Counted from the stretch's first letter, positions 48,776-57,895 are shown. The stretch: 64,000 nt of DNA from Guptibacillus spartinae (GCF_028610625.1 NZ_JAQQWU010000008.1:1-64000), one strand, 5' to 3'. Notes: a model not told the origin generated them from the letters alone. Made by a program: numbers and translations.

Positions 48776-48859
48776 GTGAATTAGCATCCGTTTTTTTGTG
48801 TAAAGCATTCTAGTAATCCTCCACACTATGCTTAAATTCCTTAATGAAGTGGAAGAAAT

Positions 48860-49213
48860 ATGAGTAGATTAGTTCTTAAGGAAGGTGGACATGAACTCAT
48901 GGAACAACAGGGAAAGCAAGATGCAGATGCGCGAAATCAAAATAAAGATGAATATGTAGATATTCAAATGGGAAAACACGATCTATTTTTTAAAAAAGGG
49001 TATGACATTCTTTACACAGTCAATGAATGGCTTTTAGGTATTTGGTTTTTAGTTGGAAGTATTTTCTTCTATTATGAAACAATGAAAACATGGGGGGTAA
49101 CATTATTTGTACTGGGTAGTGTTCAGATGCTTATACGTCCAACGATTCGACTTGTCCATCGCTTTCATTTAAGGAAACATTATGAAAGAGAGTATGAAGA
49201 AAAACAAATGTGA
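48860..49213 (+). CDS. YrhK-like membrane protein
   Basis: The 117-residue product has an acidic soluble N-terminus and a YrhK domain with two hydrophobic segments (WLLGIWFLVGSIFFYY, GVTLFVLGSVQMLIRPTI), ending in a basic tail. The function of YrhK proteins is not known. The start is uncertain: ATG at 48860 has a weak SD, and an in-frame ATG at 48899 lies behind AAGGAAGGTGG, though at a wide spacing. It is convergent with the OsmC gene. Confidence 0.75.
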   Translation: MSRLVLKEGGHELMEQQGKQDADARNQNKDEYVDIQMGKHDLFFKKGYDILYTVNEWLLGIWFLVGSIFFYYETMKTWGVTLFVLGSVQMLIRPTIRLVHRFHLRKHYEREYEEKQM

Positions 49214-49217
49214 TGAT

Positions 49218-49256
49218 AGAAAAGAACCGGATGAGGGTTTCATCCGGTTCTTTTCT
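49218..49256. terminator. Bidirectional intrinsic terminator
   Basis: A 17-bp stem AGAAAAGAACCGGATGA / TCATCCGGTTCTTTTCT ends both the YrhK gene and the OsmC-family gene, whose TAG stop lies inside the arm. Confidence 0.88.
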
Positions 49257-49719
49257 ATTCTTCTTTTATTTCCCAATCATGTTCAAAAGCCACGCACCCC
49301 TTCAATGTTTGTGCAACCGGGCACCCTCGTTCAAATACTTTTAGTGCTCTTTCTGCTGCATCCCGTTTACCTACTGGAATAGATAAAGTATAATGACAGC
49401 GAATTTTTGTGATTTTAAGAACGCCCTCTGGCGCTTCGATGATTCCTTCAAATTTCCCTGAGACCTTATTTGGATAGGTTGGTATTTGGCGCGCATCCAG
49501 CGCACCAGATAATGTACCGGTTAGTCAGCCACCAGCAGCTGCTACAATATGGTCTAGTGTAGAAGGATATTCTTCTTCAGGAGAAGCATTGTAGAACTCT
49601 CTTACGCCGCCATGCACTCCATATTGGACTGGCTCTTCAAAATGAGCGATATAGGCTCGTCTGTTTTTGCCTTTATCCTGCTCAATTCGGATATTGGCTA
49701 TTTCAATTGGCTTTTCCAT
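49255..49719 (-). CDS. OsmC-family protein with in-frame UGA, candidate selenoprotein
   Basis: Reading through one UGA (49527-49525) gives an unbroken 154-residue OsmC/Ohr-fold protein. The first part has HFEEPVQYGVHGGVREF and EYPSTLDHIVAAAGG. The UGA is codon 65, and LTGTLSGALDARQIPTY and ERGCPVAQTL (second family Cys) follow, to a TAG at 49255. OsmC proteins carry a peroxidatic or reactive Cys at the start of the long helix after a GG, here exactly the UGA. A 7-bp hairpin with a GG-containing loop begins 18 bases after the UGA and fits the bacterial SECIS model. OsmC-like selenoproteins are known from other bacteria. The frame on both sides is conserved, with no further lesion. The alternative is a single nonsense mutation. 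SD AAGGGAAGGAG. Confidence 0.75.
49488..49506 (-). promoter_or_regulatory. Bacterial SECIS-like hairpin
   Basis: On the minus strand, GGUGCGC-UGGAU-GCGCGCC folds into a 7-bp stem (one G-U) with a 5-base loop U-G-G-A-U, extended by a flanking U-A pair. The loop starts 25 bases after the UGA, within the published 16-37 window, and has a G in its first two positions. The stem is built from GC-ending codons (GCG, CTG, GCG, CGC) that are unusual for this A+T-rich genome. Confidence 0.65.
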
Positions 49720-49740
49720 CGTTAAAACTCCTTCCCTTAA

Positions 49741-50724
49741 TTAATAAGCACCTCTAATGAGTTCATGAACTTCTTGTTGATAGAATGCTTTAAGCTTCTC
49801 CATCTCTTCGTTTGTAAAGTCAGGAACTTCTACCGCTTTAAGGTTTTGTTTTACCTGGTTAACATTTTTAAAGCCAGGAATAACACAAGAAACTTCCTTA
49901 TGTTCAAGAATCCATTTTAATGCAGCAGTAGTCATGCTCTCTCGATCTCGAGCAATCCAATCAATTTCATTACTTAATTCAACACCCTTCTCAAATTCAA
50001 TGCCTCCAAAAGTTTCCCCCACATTAAAGGCTCCTCCATTTCGATTAAAGTGACGATGGTCGTCTTCTTCAAACGTCGAGTTTTTCTTAAACTTCCCAGT
50101 TAATATCCCACTTGCAAGCGGTACCCGAGTAAGAATTCCAACCCCTTGTTCATGCGCTTTCGGAAAAAGCTCGTCTAAAGGTTTTTGTCTAAAAAGGTTA
50201 AATATCACTTGCAATGTGCTTACACCCGGATACTCAAGGCATAATAACCCTTCTTCTACAGTTTCAACACTTACACCGTAATAACGAATCTTCCCTTCAG
50301 CTTTTAACTTATCTAATACTTGAAATACAGCTCCATCTTTTATTATTTCCATTGGCGGACAGTGAATTTGAAACAAATCGATCTGATCTCTTTCTAATCG
50401 TTTTAAGCTCGCTTCACAATAGGAACGTACACTTTCTTCAGAGTAAGTAGCCGGATCGTGAATATCTCCTGCACGGCAAAATTTCGTTGCAATATGGATC
50501 TTATCTTCCTGTCCTTTTGTTGCTTTCGCAAGAAGTTTTTCACTATGACCATCACCGTATACATCGGCCGTATCAAAGAAGTTAACGCCAGCATCGATCG
50601 CGTATTGAAGTGATTCAAGAGCTTGGGCGTCATTGGTTTTTCCCCACGCCCCGCCTATAGCCCATGTTCCAAAACTTACTTCACTTACCATTAAGTCGGT
50701 CTTTCCTAACTGTCTATACTTCAT
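49741..50724 (-). CDS. Aldo/keto reductase
   Basis: The 327-residue product is an NADPH-dependent reductase with the AKR barrel. The catalytic Tyr lies in FDTADVYGDGHSE, Lys in HIATKFCRAG and His in LFQIHCPP. ELSNEIDWIARDRESMTTAA and EHKEVSCVIPGFKN are the cofactor-binding C-terminal segments of the AKR11-12/YhdN-like group. It probably reduces small aldehydes. SD GGAGGGAAAAC. It lies 21 bases before the OsmC-family gene on the same strand with no terminator seen, so co-transcription is possible. Confidence 0.88.
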   Translation of the reverse strand: MKYRQLGKTDLMVSEVSFGTWAIGGAWGKTNDAQALESLQYAIDAGVNFFDTADVYGDGHSEKLLAKATKGQEDKIHIATKFCRAGDIHDPATYSEESVRSYCEASLKRLERDQIDLFQIHCPPMEIIKDGAVFQVLDKLKAEGKIRYYGVSVETVEEGLLCLEYPGVSTLQVIFNLFRQKPLDELFPKAHEQGVGILTRVPLASGILTGKFKKNSTFEEDDHRHFNRNGGAFNVGETFGGIEFEKGVELSNEIDWIARDRESMTTAALKWILEHKEVSCVIPGFKNVNQVKQNLKAVEVPDFTNEEMEKLKAFYQQEVHELIRGAY

Positions 50725-50797
50725 GTTTTCCCTCCGTTAACAAAACTTGTCATTACATGCTAGTTTCCCTGTAGTTAACGAAATAAACCGGTTTCAC

Positions 50798-51763
50798 CTA
50801 TCGATTTTGTGCTTCTTTCCCGTAAATAATTTGTTTCATATGAAAAAGCATCTCATCAACAGCTGATTTAGCCACGTCAACTTCTCCTATCATATTAATG
50901 AAACTATGAACAAGTTTTTCATAATGAAGGTGGGTAACCGTTACACCATTTTGCTTTAATTTATTCGCATAATCTTTTCCCTCACTTCTTAACGGATCAT
51001 ATTCCACAGTAACGATTAATGCTTGAGGAAGTTTTGCTGCAATTTTATCATCTACTTGTAAAGGAGAAGCAAAGGACTCCTTCCCATCTATGGAGGTTGT
51101 CAGGTAATGGTCCCAAAACCATTTCATTTTCTCAGCGGTTAAATTAAATTGGTAATCTTCTAGATAAGAAGGAGAATCAAAGGCATAATTTGTAACTGGA
51201 TTAATCAAAAATTGATGATGAATCGCTACTTTTTGATGAAGGGCAATACAAGCAGCAGCGGCTAAATTCCCGCCTGAAGATTCACCGCCGATGGACAGTC
51301 TATTGATGTCTCCTCCATAGGATGAAATCTGTTCAACCGTCCAGAGCACTGCGTCAATTGTATCCATCAATGCAGCAGGATATTTGTGTTCAGGCGCAAG
51401 GCGATACCCTACAGAAACTACGATACATCTACACTTCTCTGCTATGTATTGACAAAATGATTCACAGCTATCAAGCGATCCAAAAACCCACCCACCTCCA
51501 TGCATGTAGATGAATACAGGAAGATTACGTAAACCTTCTGGTTGATAAATACGAATGGGTATTTCATGACTGCCGATTCTTCTTTCAACTGAGCATATTT
51601 GATTTGAAGGAATAGGTGTAAAGTATGCACGAGCTTCGTCATAGTAATAACGTGACATTACTGGTGTTAAAGCATCAAGAGAAGGATGTTGCAATTCCTT
51701 CATTCTTGCAGCGATTCGCTTAAGTAGCTTTTCTGATTGTAAATCAAGTTTACGATGATCCAT
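50798..51763 (-). CDS. HSL-type alpha/beta hydrolase next to siderophore genes
   Basis: The 321-residue product belongs to the hormone-sensitive-lipase/acetyl-esterase group. Visible are the oxyanion motif MHGGGWVFGS, the nucleophile GESSGGN, Asp in VEYDPLRSEG and His in KLVHSFINM. The start at 51763 is preferred to an upstream codon that would lie deep inside the GNAT gene. It still overlaps that gene by 14 bases, so it is coupled to it. Position at the end of the siderophore locus suggests an esterase for siderophore or acyl-chain release, but the soluble, signal-less protein gives no proof. Confidence 0.82.
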   Translation of the reverse strand: MDHRKLDLQSEKLLKRIAARMKELQHPSLDALTPVMSRYYYDEARAYFTPIPSNQICSVERRIGSHEIPIRIYQPEGLRNLPVFIYMHGGGWVFGSLDSCESFCQYIAEKCRCIVVSVGYRLAPEHKYPAALMDTIDAVLWTVEQISSYGGDINRLSIGGESSGGNLAAAACIALHQKVAIHHQFLINPVTNYAFDSPSYLEDYQFNLTAEKMKWFWDHYLTTSIDGKESFASPLQVDDKIAAKLPQALIVTVEYDPLRSEGKDYANKLKQNGVTVTHLHYEKLVHSFINMIGEVDVAKSAVDEMLFHMKQIIYGKEAQNR

Positions 51764-52394
51764 GTTTGACTGCCTCATTAAATACGTCCCACTCATGATC
51801 GGGAGATTTTAATAGATGAAAGGAAGAAGTGATGTTGGATTCACGTATGATTTGATGAAAATCGTTCCGATTCGCAATCACGAGTTTTGCTCTTTTTTCA
51901 TTGATTTGAATGTCTTTTATCACCTTTCCCCCCAGTTTTTTAAGTATTGGAATGACGATTCTATTTCGATGATCTGGCTCTCCAATTATTCTATTTGCAC
52001 CAAATTTTTCAAACAAAAATAAAGTCATTGCTTTAATAATGGCTTCCCCGTCGTCTTTGTTTAATAGTCGTCTCGGTCCTATAAGCAAATGCATACCTAA
52101 ATCTCTCGGTCCACTTGAATAATAGCTTCTAATTGGATCCTGTCTAACATCGTAACCAATGACGTAACAAACAGGTTCTTTATTTAGGTAGCCCATAAAA
52201 ACACGCTTATGTGGTGAAGAAATCGATTTTTTAACCCAGACTTTAATTTCCTCAAGTGGCAAATTTAATTTCCAAAATGGATAAATGTGTTTCTGATGCA
52301 TCCATTCGTGTAAGATAGGAACATCTTCTTCATTGACCGGTCGAAAAGAAAGGGTTCGACCGGATTCTTCGGTGATCGTGCATTCATACGCCAT
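51750..52394 (-). CDS. Second IucB/RhbD-like GNAT acyltransferase
   Basis: The 214-residue product is a GNAT-fold acyltransferase of the IucB/siderophore type, with the family start RPVNEEDVPILHEWMHQKHI, PFWKLNLPLEE, and the CoA-binding and C-terminal region GANRIIGEPDHRNRIVIPIL. It resembles the protein at 55573-56136, so it is a paralogue. AGGAG precedes the ATG at 52394, and the longer open frame upstream is rejected. A GC-rich terminator lies between it and the synthetase gene upstream, so it may be expressed less or separately from the core operon. It may attach a different acyl group (inference). Confidence 0.8.
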   Translation of the reverse strand: MAYECTITEESGRTLSFRPVNEEDVPILHEWMHQKHIYPFWKLNLPLEEIKVWVKKSISSPHKRVFMGYLNKEPVCYVIGYDVRQDPIRSYYSSGPRDLGMHLLIGPRRLLNKDDGEAIIKAMTLFLFEKFGANRIIGEPDHRNRIVIPILKKLGGKVIKDIQINEKRAKLVIANRNDFHQIIRESNITSSFHLLKSPDHEWDVFNEAVKHGSS

Positions 52395-52410
52395 TCTACC
52401 TATCTCCTTA

Positions 52411-52435
52411 AAAAGGACGGGGGGCACCCCCGTCA
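52411..52435 (-). terminator. GC-rich terminator inside the siderophore locus
   Basis: GACGGGGG / CCCCCGTC with a 3-base loop, then CTTTTT on the minus strand, between the last synthetase gene and the second GNAT gene. Confidence 0.75.
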
Positions 52436-52440
52436 CTCTG

Positions 52441-54243
52441 TTAGTTTGTTACTTCTTTATAATAAGAGAGTGCATTGTTTACTTTACCGAATTCTGAAGC
52501 GTGGGGCCGATCATTTCCAGATGAATAACCTTCTTGAACCATGCGATTTCGATTGAGACATAGCTTTGTAAATGATGGTTGAAAGAAATCAAACAGCTTA
52601 AACCGCTCTTCTAAGTGAGGAAATCTAGCTTGATAGGAATGAATCGTTTCCGCGAGAATCTTCCAAAATTCATCTTCACGCATCATTTCATTATGCTCTA
52701 GAATGTTTGTTAAATAGCGCAAATGGCAAATAAACAATCCTGTGAAAATAAACTGCGTAAGACCTTCTGGTGGTTCACTGCGAAGAACCGCTCTCAATTC
52801 TGGTGACAATCCTCTTAACTCCTCGAATGGTTGATCACTAATATTAACGTCATCAACGAAATCTTTTACAGTTAGTCGGGACGGTTTATACTCTTTTAAT
52901 ACGAGAATGGTATTTTGTCCATGCGGCGAGAAGACTGTGCCATACTGGTACAAATAATGCAGTAGCGGTTTCATCGTGACATCAAGAAATTGCGTGATCC
53001 ATTCTTGCGTCGAAATTCCTGATTTTTCAATCATACTTTGAATATAGGCTTTACCATCATGGTCTTCGTATAGCAATGCAGCTAATGTAATGGCTTGTTC
53101 TCCTTCTTCGAGGTATGTATAGATGCTTTCACGAAATATAACCCCAAGCATTTCGTTGTATTGATACGGTGCTTGTTCAAGCCTTTGATAATAAGGATGA
53201 TCAACGTTAATACTAGCAATTTCACCTGGTAAGATAACGTTACATTCCTCTCTTAAGAAGGAGTCGTTTTCATAGATTCCTTTTATAAATTCGGTGATTT
53301 GCGGTGCAATAAGCGTTCGTTCCGTAGGTAAGCCCCGATAGACGAGTGTATTTAAAATACTCATTGGCAACTTTACATGATGCTTGTCTTGGTGAGATTG
53401 ATTGACAAACGTCCGAATGGATTGCTGAGGAAGGTAAGCGTCACTAGATTCCCCAAGCGGTACAATCGTTTGATTCGCAATTTCTTCTGCGAAATTCTGA
53501 ATCAAGACATTTTTCCACTGCCACTCATGAACTGGCATGAATAGAAAGTTGGTGGGGTCTAGCCTTTTGGATAGTAAAAGCTCCTTGAATTTTTGAAGGT
53601 CACGAACACTTAACTCAGCGTTTATGAGCTCATCAAAGGTTAGATCTTTAACAGATTGAAAAGAGCTTATTTCACGACTAACCCCGACCCAGGAAAGTTT
53701 TACTTCATTCTGATGTTCAGGCGCAAAGTCCAAGTAATCATCGTAGCCAAATCCAATCCTTCCTTTGTTATAGGTGATCCAAGGGTGACCAGTCATATAG
53801 CCTTCTAATCTAGCATAGTCTTCGTCAACTAAATCATCTGAGGAAACGCGCTTTGATAACAGATGAGCATCTGCAATAAGGGTTTGATTGATTTCTTTTA
53901 TTAAGTGAGCTGTCGTTTCAGCCGACATGCCGATTAGTGGTTGAATATCAAGAAGGAAAGCGATGGCTCCACCCTTCTCTTCCTTACCGTCAGAAAAGAG
54001 ACGAATCGATCTCCAGTCAACGGCAAAGCTATCAAAAAGACGAGTCGTTGCACGGAACTGATAGGTTTTCTTGGTAGAAACAAGTAGCTCAAAAAGGCTA
54101 TGGTTTTCTTGTTCTTGAATGATTTCAGGTGTAATCATGTCCTCGTACATAAACTCTGAAAGCATTTTTGCGAGAAGTTTATGATTCACTCGTTCCCAGC
54201 TTTCTTTTGATAAAATATGATCTAAGTCTTTATCAGAATACAT
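52441..54243 (-). CDS. rhbF: NIS siderophore synthetase (IucC/RhbF-type)
   Basis: The 600-residue product has an IucA/IucC ATP-dependent condensing domain (HPWITYNKGRIGFGYDDYLD, PVHEWQWKNVL, SIRTFVNQSHQDKHHVKLPM, AALLYEDHDGKAYIQ, FSPHGQNTILVLKEYKPSRL) and an FhuF-like C-terminal part (about 470-600). It should form the second amide between the citrate intermediate and an N-hydroxy-N-acyl diamine. The last gene of the six-gene core. It follows iucD-like with a 14-base gap. Confidence 0.88.
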   Translation of the reverse strand: MYSDKDLDHILSKESWERVNHKLLAKMLSEFMYEDMITPEIIQEQENHSLFELLVSTKKTYQFRATTRLFDSFAVDWRSIRLFSDGKEEKGGAIAFLLDIQPLIGMSAETTAHLIKEINQTLIADAHLLSKRVSSDDLVDEDYARLEGYMTGHPWITYNKGRIGFGYDDYLDFAPEHQNEVKLSWVGVSREISSFQSVKDLTFDELINAELSVRDLQKFKELLLSKRLDPTNFLFMPVHEWQWKNVLIQNFAEEIANQTIVPLGESSDAYLPQQSIRTFVNQSHQDKHHVKLPMSILNTLVYRGLPTERTLIAPQITEFIKGIYENDSFLREECNVILPGEIASINVDHPYYQRLEQAPYQYNEMLGVIFRESIYTYLEEGEQAITLAALLYEDHDGKAYIQSMIEKSGISTQEWITQFLDVTMKPLLHYLYQYGTVFSPHGQNTILVLKEYKPSRLTVKDFVDDVNISDQPFEELRGLSPELRAVLRSEPPEGLTQFIFTGLFICHLRYLTNILEHNEMMREDEFWKILAETIHSYQARFPHLEERFKLFDFFQPSFTKLCLNRNRMVQEGYSSGNDRPHASEFGKVNNALSYYKEVTN

Positions 54244-54257
54244 ACGTTCACCACTTT

Positions 54258-55580
54258 CTAATTAGATATTAATGCAGGATTTTTGACAACACCAAAAGAT
54301 TGGAAGACATTTTTTGACTGAACGGGATACACTTCTTTCTTAGCGATCTGATTAATAATAACGGCGTTTCGATGAGCGCCAAGCCCAAGATCTGGTGCCC
54401 CAACCCCATGAGTGTGAAGTTCACCGTTTTGGACAAAAATCTCATTTTCACTGTTATGTTTCGTACTCAAACGATAATCTTCTGTAATTTCAAGACGATT
54501 TTTTAGATCTTTATTTAATAGGGATTCCGGTAAAAAACTTGGCATGTTCTGTGTGTAGCCAGTACCTAGAATGATGACTTCAGATTCGAAATCAAACGAT
54601 TCCTTTGTCACGGTATGATTACCTTGCACGTGGCATACCTCTCCATTCATCTCCAGCTGGTTTATTTCGCTCATTGCTTGTAGATGAGCCGGCTGTTGAT
54701 TTCCAATTGATTGCTCATATAAGACATCATAGATTTCAGAAATCGTTTCAGCGCTAATTCCTTTATAAAGCAATGCTTGATCTTTCAGTAGCCCATCTTT
54801 CTTTTCTTGTGAAAGTCTGTAAAAGAAATCCGTGTAATCTGGTGAAAAATATTCAAGACCGAGTTTTGAGTATTCCATTGGGAAAAAGCCGTTTGATCTT
54901 GTATACCAGCTTAATTCATAATGGTGCTTTTCCTGCTCTTTGGCTAAGTCTAAAAAGATCTCAGCTGCACTCTGACCTGAGCCGACGACAGCAATCGATT
55001 TCCCTTGTACAGCTCGCTCTTTCTTCTCCATGTAATCTGATGAATGAAAAACCGTTTCACTGAGCTTAGATTTGAATGGTTTAGGAACGGAAGGTATTGA
55101 ACCTATCCCCATGACGAGATGTTTTGTTAGAAACGTTTCAATTTTTAATGTCCTAACATGCTGAACTTGAACAAGATAAACGGATGCTCCTTCTTCTGAT
55201 TGATGTAATGAAACATCCATCACCTCATAACCAAATCGGCATGAATCAAGTTGCTTAGATACCCACTGACAGTAGTGATTGTATTCTTTTCTAGGGATAT
55301 GAAACTTTTCTAAAAAGTAAAAGTGGTACAAGCGTTTATGAATTTGTAAGTAGTTTAGAAAGGTGAATTTGTTTTTTACGTCCGCCATGCTGACCAGATC
55401 AGCGAAAAATGGTACTTGTAAAGTGGTTCCATCAATCAGCATTCCAGGATGCCAATCAAACGCTTCTTTCCGATCAAACAGAAGGACGTCTATCTCATCA
55501 AGGGCGTCTGTTAGGGCAGCAAAACCAAGGTTAAATGGTCCAATCCCTATACCAATGGCATCATATACGTGTTCACTCAT
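54258..55580 (-). CDS. rhbE: Diamine N-monooxygenase (IucD/RhbE-like)
   Basis: The 441-residue product is an FAD/NADPH N-hydroxylating monooxygenase: FAD GxGxxN motif IGIGIGPFNLG near the N-terminus, the NADPH motif VVGSGQSAAEIF (about 199-210) and the C-terminal GTGYTQNMPSFL and GAHRNAVI. It hydroxylates the terminal amine of 1,3-diaminopropane here, as judged from neighbours; lysine or ornithine are the alternatives. SD AAGGAAGTGGGGG sits before the ATG at 55580. It overlaps the GNAT gene by 8 bases. Confidence 0.88.
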   Translation of the reverse strand: MSEHVYDAIGIGIGPFNLGFAALTDALDEIDVLLFDRKEAFDWHPGMLIDGTTLQVPFFADLVSMADVKNKFTFLNYLQIHKRLYHFYFLEKFHIPRKEYNHYCQWVSKQLDSCRFGYEVMDVSLHQSEEGASVYLVQVQHVRTLKIETFLTKHLVMGIGSIPSVPKPFKSKLSETVFHSSDYMEKKERAVQGKSIAVVGSGQSAAEIFLDLAKEQEKHHYELSWYTRSNGFFPMEYSKLGLEYFSPDYTDFFYRLSQEKKDGLLKDQALLYKGISAETISEIYDVLYEQSIGNQQPAHLQAMSEINQLEMNGEVCHVQGNHTVTKESFDFESEVIILGTGYTQNMPSFLPESLLNKDLKNRLEITEDYRLSTKHNSENEIFVQNGELHTHGVGAPDLGLGAHRNAVIINQIAKKEVYPVQSKNVFQSFGVVKNPALISN

Positions 55581-56136
55581 TCCCCCACTTCCTTTCAAAC
55601 TGATCACGTTCACAAATCATGAATAACCCTGTTTTATCAGGTAGCTTAATCGGTTTTTGTGGTCGAAAGCCACATTTTTCAAAGACATGAATCATTTTCT
55701 TATTTCGAATGTCTGGTTCAGCAATCACTCTTTTTGTCCGCTTTTCCTTCAGTTGTAAAGACACCATCTCGCGAAGAAGTGGAAGGGCGTATCCCTTACC
55801 AAGGAAGTCTGTTTCTCCAATTAAGAGATGGATACCCTGGTCATAAGGTTTATTTTCATACATGCCTTCCATGATATCGCCTTCTACCCAGTAAGCTTCC
55901 CAGTAGCTGATCGGTTTGTTGTTTACAAAACCGAGATAAAGGGTTTGATGCTTGTCTTTTAATGCTTTCAGCAAATGACGTTTATAGGCTTCCAACGGTA
56001 TATTTAATTGCCAGTATGGGAAAACATGTGCTTTGTTCATCCACCGATGAATCATATGTACATCGCGTTCAAAGCTCACTTCAGAAAAAGAGATGGTTTT
56101 ATATTCTTGATCTATTTCAACCTGCTTATGAGCCAT
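55573..56136 (-). CDS. rhbD: Siderophore N-acyltransferase (IucB/RhbD-like)
   Basis: The 187-residue product is a GNAT enzyme: MIHRWMNKAHVFPYWQLNIP, LLIGETDFLGKGYALPLLRE and RTKRVIAEPDIRNKKMIHVF are hallmark segments of N-hydroxyamine acyltransferases that acetylate the hydroxylamine to a hydroxamate. SD GGAGGTTGCAG. It overlaps rhbC upstream by 11 bases and rhbE downstream by 8, so the three are coupled in translation. A second GNAT gene of the same type lies at 51750-52394. Confidence 0.85.
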   Translation of the reverse strand: MAHKQVEIDQEYKTISFSEVSFERDVHMIHRWMNKAHVFPYWQLNIPLEAYKRHLLKALKDKHQTLYLGFVNNKPISYWEAYWVEGDIMEGMYENKPYDQGIHLLIGETDFLGKGYALPLLREMVSLQLKEKRTKRVIAEPDIRNKKMIHVFEKCGFRPQKPIKLPDKTGLFMICERDQFERKWGNE

Positions 56137-57895
56137 TTTTTACTGCAACCTCCTGTGCAATTGGATTAGTCACCATTGTATAAACCGATTGTGTCTCCAG
56201 TGACCCCACCAGCTCATCCATGTCATAGAAGCGAGTTAATAAATTCGCTTTGCACGGTAAAACTGGCTCTTCTAGTAAACTTTTCACAAGAGGTGATGAC
56301 GCCTCATACCGTAGAAGACGTTCTCTTAAGAGATCTATTAGGTGTTGTTCGCTAACCAATCCGTTCACGCCAAATGCATTGATCAAGCCGAATAAATGAT
56401 TGAAAAAGAAATAATAGCGAAAACGTTCACTTGCTACTTCATCAGTACAAATGGTATCGCTTTTTTCATTTAAATCTGGAAGAAGTTTTGAGAGCTTATC
56501 AGCCATAGATTCGCTGAAGTAATATCCCTGATTGTCTCGGTAATAGAAGGTTGATGGATAGCCTTCCGATAGTTTAATAACGGAATTCTGCTGATGGGCT
56601 TCTAAAGCAATGCCATAGTTGCGATAAAGCCATAGCATCGGATCAAGACAGAGAGACAAATAGCGATCAAACCATTCTAAACTTACTTTTTCAATTGCAC
56701 GTCCTTCTCTTCTCGCAATTGAAGTGATAATCGTATGTAGACGAGCTTTCCCTCCATACGCATGATCCTGGCAAAGTGCAGCGACTAAGCTCGTGTTTTC
56801 GCTTTTTTTATAGAAAGGATTCTCGCGTATGACAACCGCAAAACCATGTTCAAGATTTGGAATGGCGACATTCAAATAAGCGGGATCACGAATGATTTTA
56901 AACTTTGGGTGGTTTCTCTTTAGTTCTTTTCCTAACGTTGTATTCAGTAGTTTAGATACTTCTACGCCTCGATCAAGCTCTTTTTGCTGATTGACTCGAA
57001 GTGAGTTTGTTATTTTAACAGGAACCGAAAACTTCAGCATATAGTTAGATTGACGACTGTAAAGCGTTCTAAATGAAGAAGTAGCCGTGTACATCTTCCC
57101 CACTGGGCCGAGATAATCAAGTTTTCCTTTTTGAATATAGTGAACTACCTGTTTGTTTTTTAAGAGAACGTTGACTTGAAGGGGATGGACAGGAATCAAA
57201 ACCCATTTCTCAAATTGATGGAGCCATTCTTGATTAACGGATTCATCCGCTCTTAACTCCTCTCTTATCAGTTCACTGGCGGATAATGATAAGCTTGAGT
57301 CTTCTAAAATGATGGAAGGATGAACACTAAAATAGTGAAGTTGAAATTCACCATTCAGTTCAGGTGAGTACAGACGATCTTCTTCTAGTGATAATCCTTG
57401 TTTGCTTTTAGGTGTTGGGTGTAGCAGATGCCCAAGTAAGAGAGACTGTTCTGCTTCAATGTAATCAAACGACTCATCCGATAAACGGTTTTTGTCCTTG
57501 TATCTTTCCTCAATATACGATTTCATGTTTTGACAGCTTAATAGGATCCTCATAATCAATTCATCTTCTGCATCTAATCGTTTCTGATCGATCAGGAGTT
57601 CTTTTACAATTAACGTGCTTAATGTAAGATAATCAAGCGAGTTAAATGCGCCATTTTTGATGCGATAAACCAATGGGAATTGAAAGATATGTCGTCCAGT
57701 TAAAGACCAATAAGAGACTGGTAAAATTAGCTCTATTCCCTGGTTTTCGAGTAAACAGGAAATGAACTTCTGAGCTGATAAATCTCGTAAAGCTTCAGGT
57801 TTTTCTATTTCAGTAAAATGGCTAGTTTCGCGTAAATAACAATTTAGGAAGCTCTGCATCGTAGCTTGTTCTGCATAGTCTTTAGCAAATTTCAC
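56126..57895 (-). CDS. rhbC: NIS siderophore synthetase (IucA/RhbC-type)
   Basis: The 589-residue product is an IucA/IucC-family synthetase (GHLLHPTPKSKQGLS, PVHPLQVNVLL, TATSSFRTLYSRQSNYMLKF, VALCQDHAYGGKARLHTI, ALEAHQQNSVIKLSEGYPS). It should activate citrate and join it to the first N-hydroxy-N-acyl diamine. A GTG at 57895 follows GGAGGG; in-frame ATGs at 57916 and 57910 lie within or before that SD. It overlaps the decarboxylase gene end. Confidence 0.87.
   Translation of the reverse strand: MKFAKDYAEQATMQSFLNCYLRETSHFTEIEKPEALRDLSAQKFISCLLENQGIELILPVSYWSLTGRHIFQFPLVYRIKNGAFNSLDYLTLSTLIVKELLIDQKRLDAEDELIMRILLSCQNMKSYIEERYKDKNRLSDESFDYIEAEQSLLLGHLLHPTPKSKQGLSLEEDRLYSPELNGEFQLHYFSVHPSIILEDSSLSLSASELIREELRADESVNQEWLHQFEKWVLIPVHPLQVNVLLKNKQVVHYIQKGKLDYLGPVGKMYTATSSFRTLYSRQSNYMLKFSVPVKITNSLRVNQQKELDRGVEVSKLLNTTLGKELKRNHPKFKIIRDPAYLNVAIPNLEHGFAVVIRENPFYKKSENTSLVAALCQDHAYGGKARLHTIITSIARREGRAIEKVSLEWFDRYLSLCLDPMLWLYRNYGIALEAHQQNSVIKLSEGYPSTFYYRDNQGYYFSESMADKLSKLLPDLNEKSDTICTDEVASERFRYYFFFNHLFGLINAFGVNGLVSEQHLIDLLRERLLRYEASSPLVKSLLEEPVLPCKANLLTRFYDMDELVGSLETQSVYTMVTNPIAQEVAVKNGS

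Noticed and set aside
49525-49719. Reading the OsmC gene as a 64-residue ORF or a simple nonsense pseudogene
   Set aside because: The frame continues without change for 90 conserved residues after the UGA, which falls on the reactive Cys site with a SECIS-like hairpin. Selenocysteine is the better explanation though not proven.
51764-51796. Upstream start of the HSL-type hydrolase at 51796
   Set aside because: It would place more of the gene within the GNAT coding region and has no SD; ATG at 51763 begins the conserved N-terminus.
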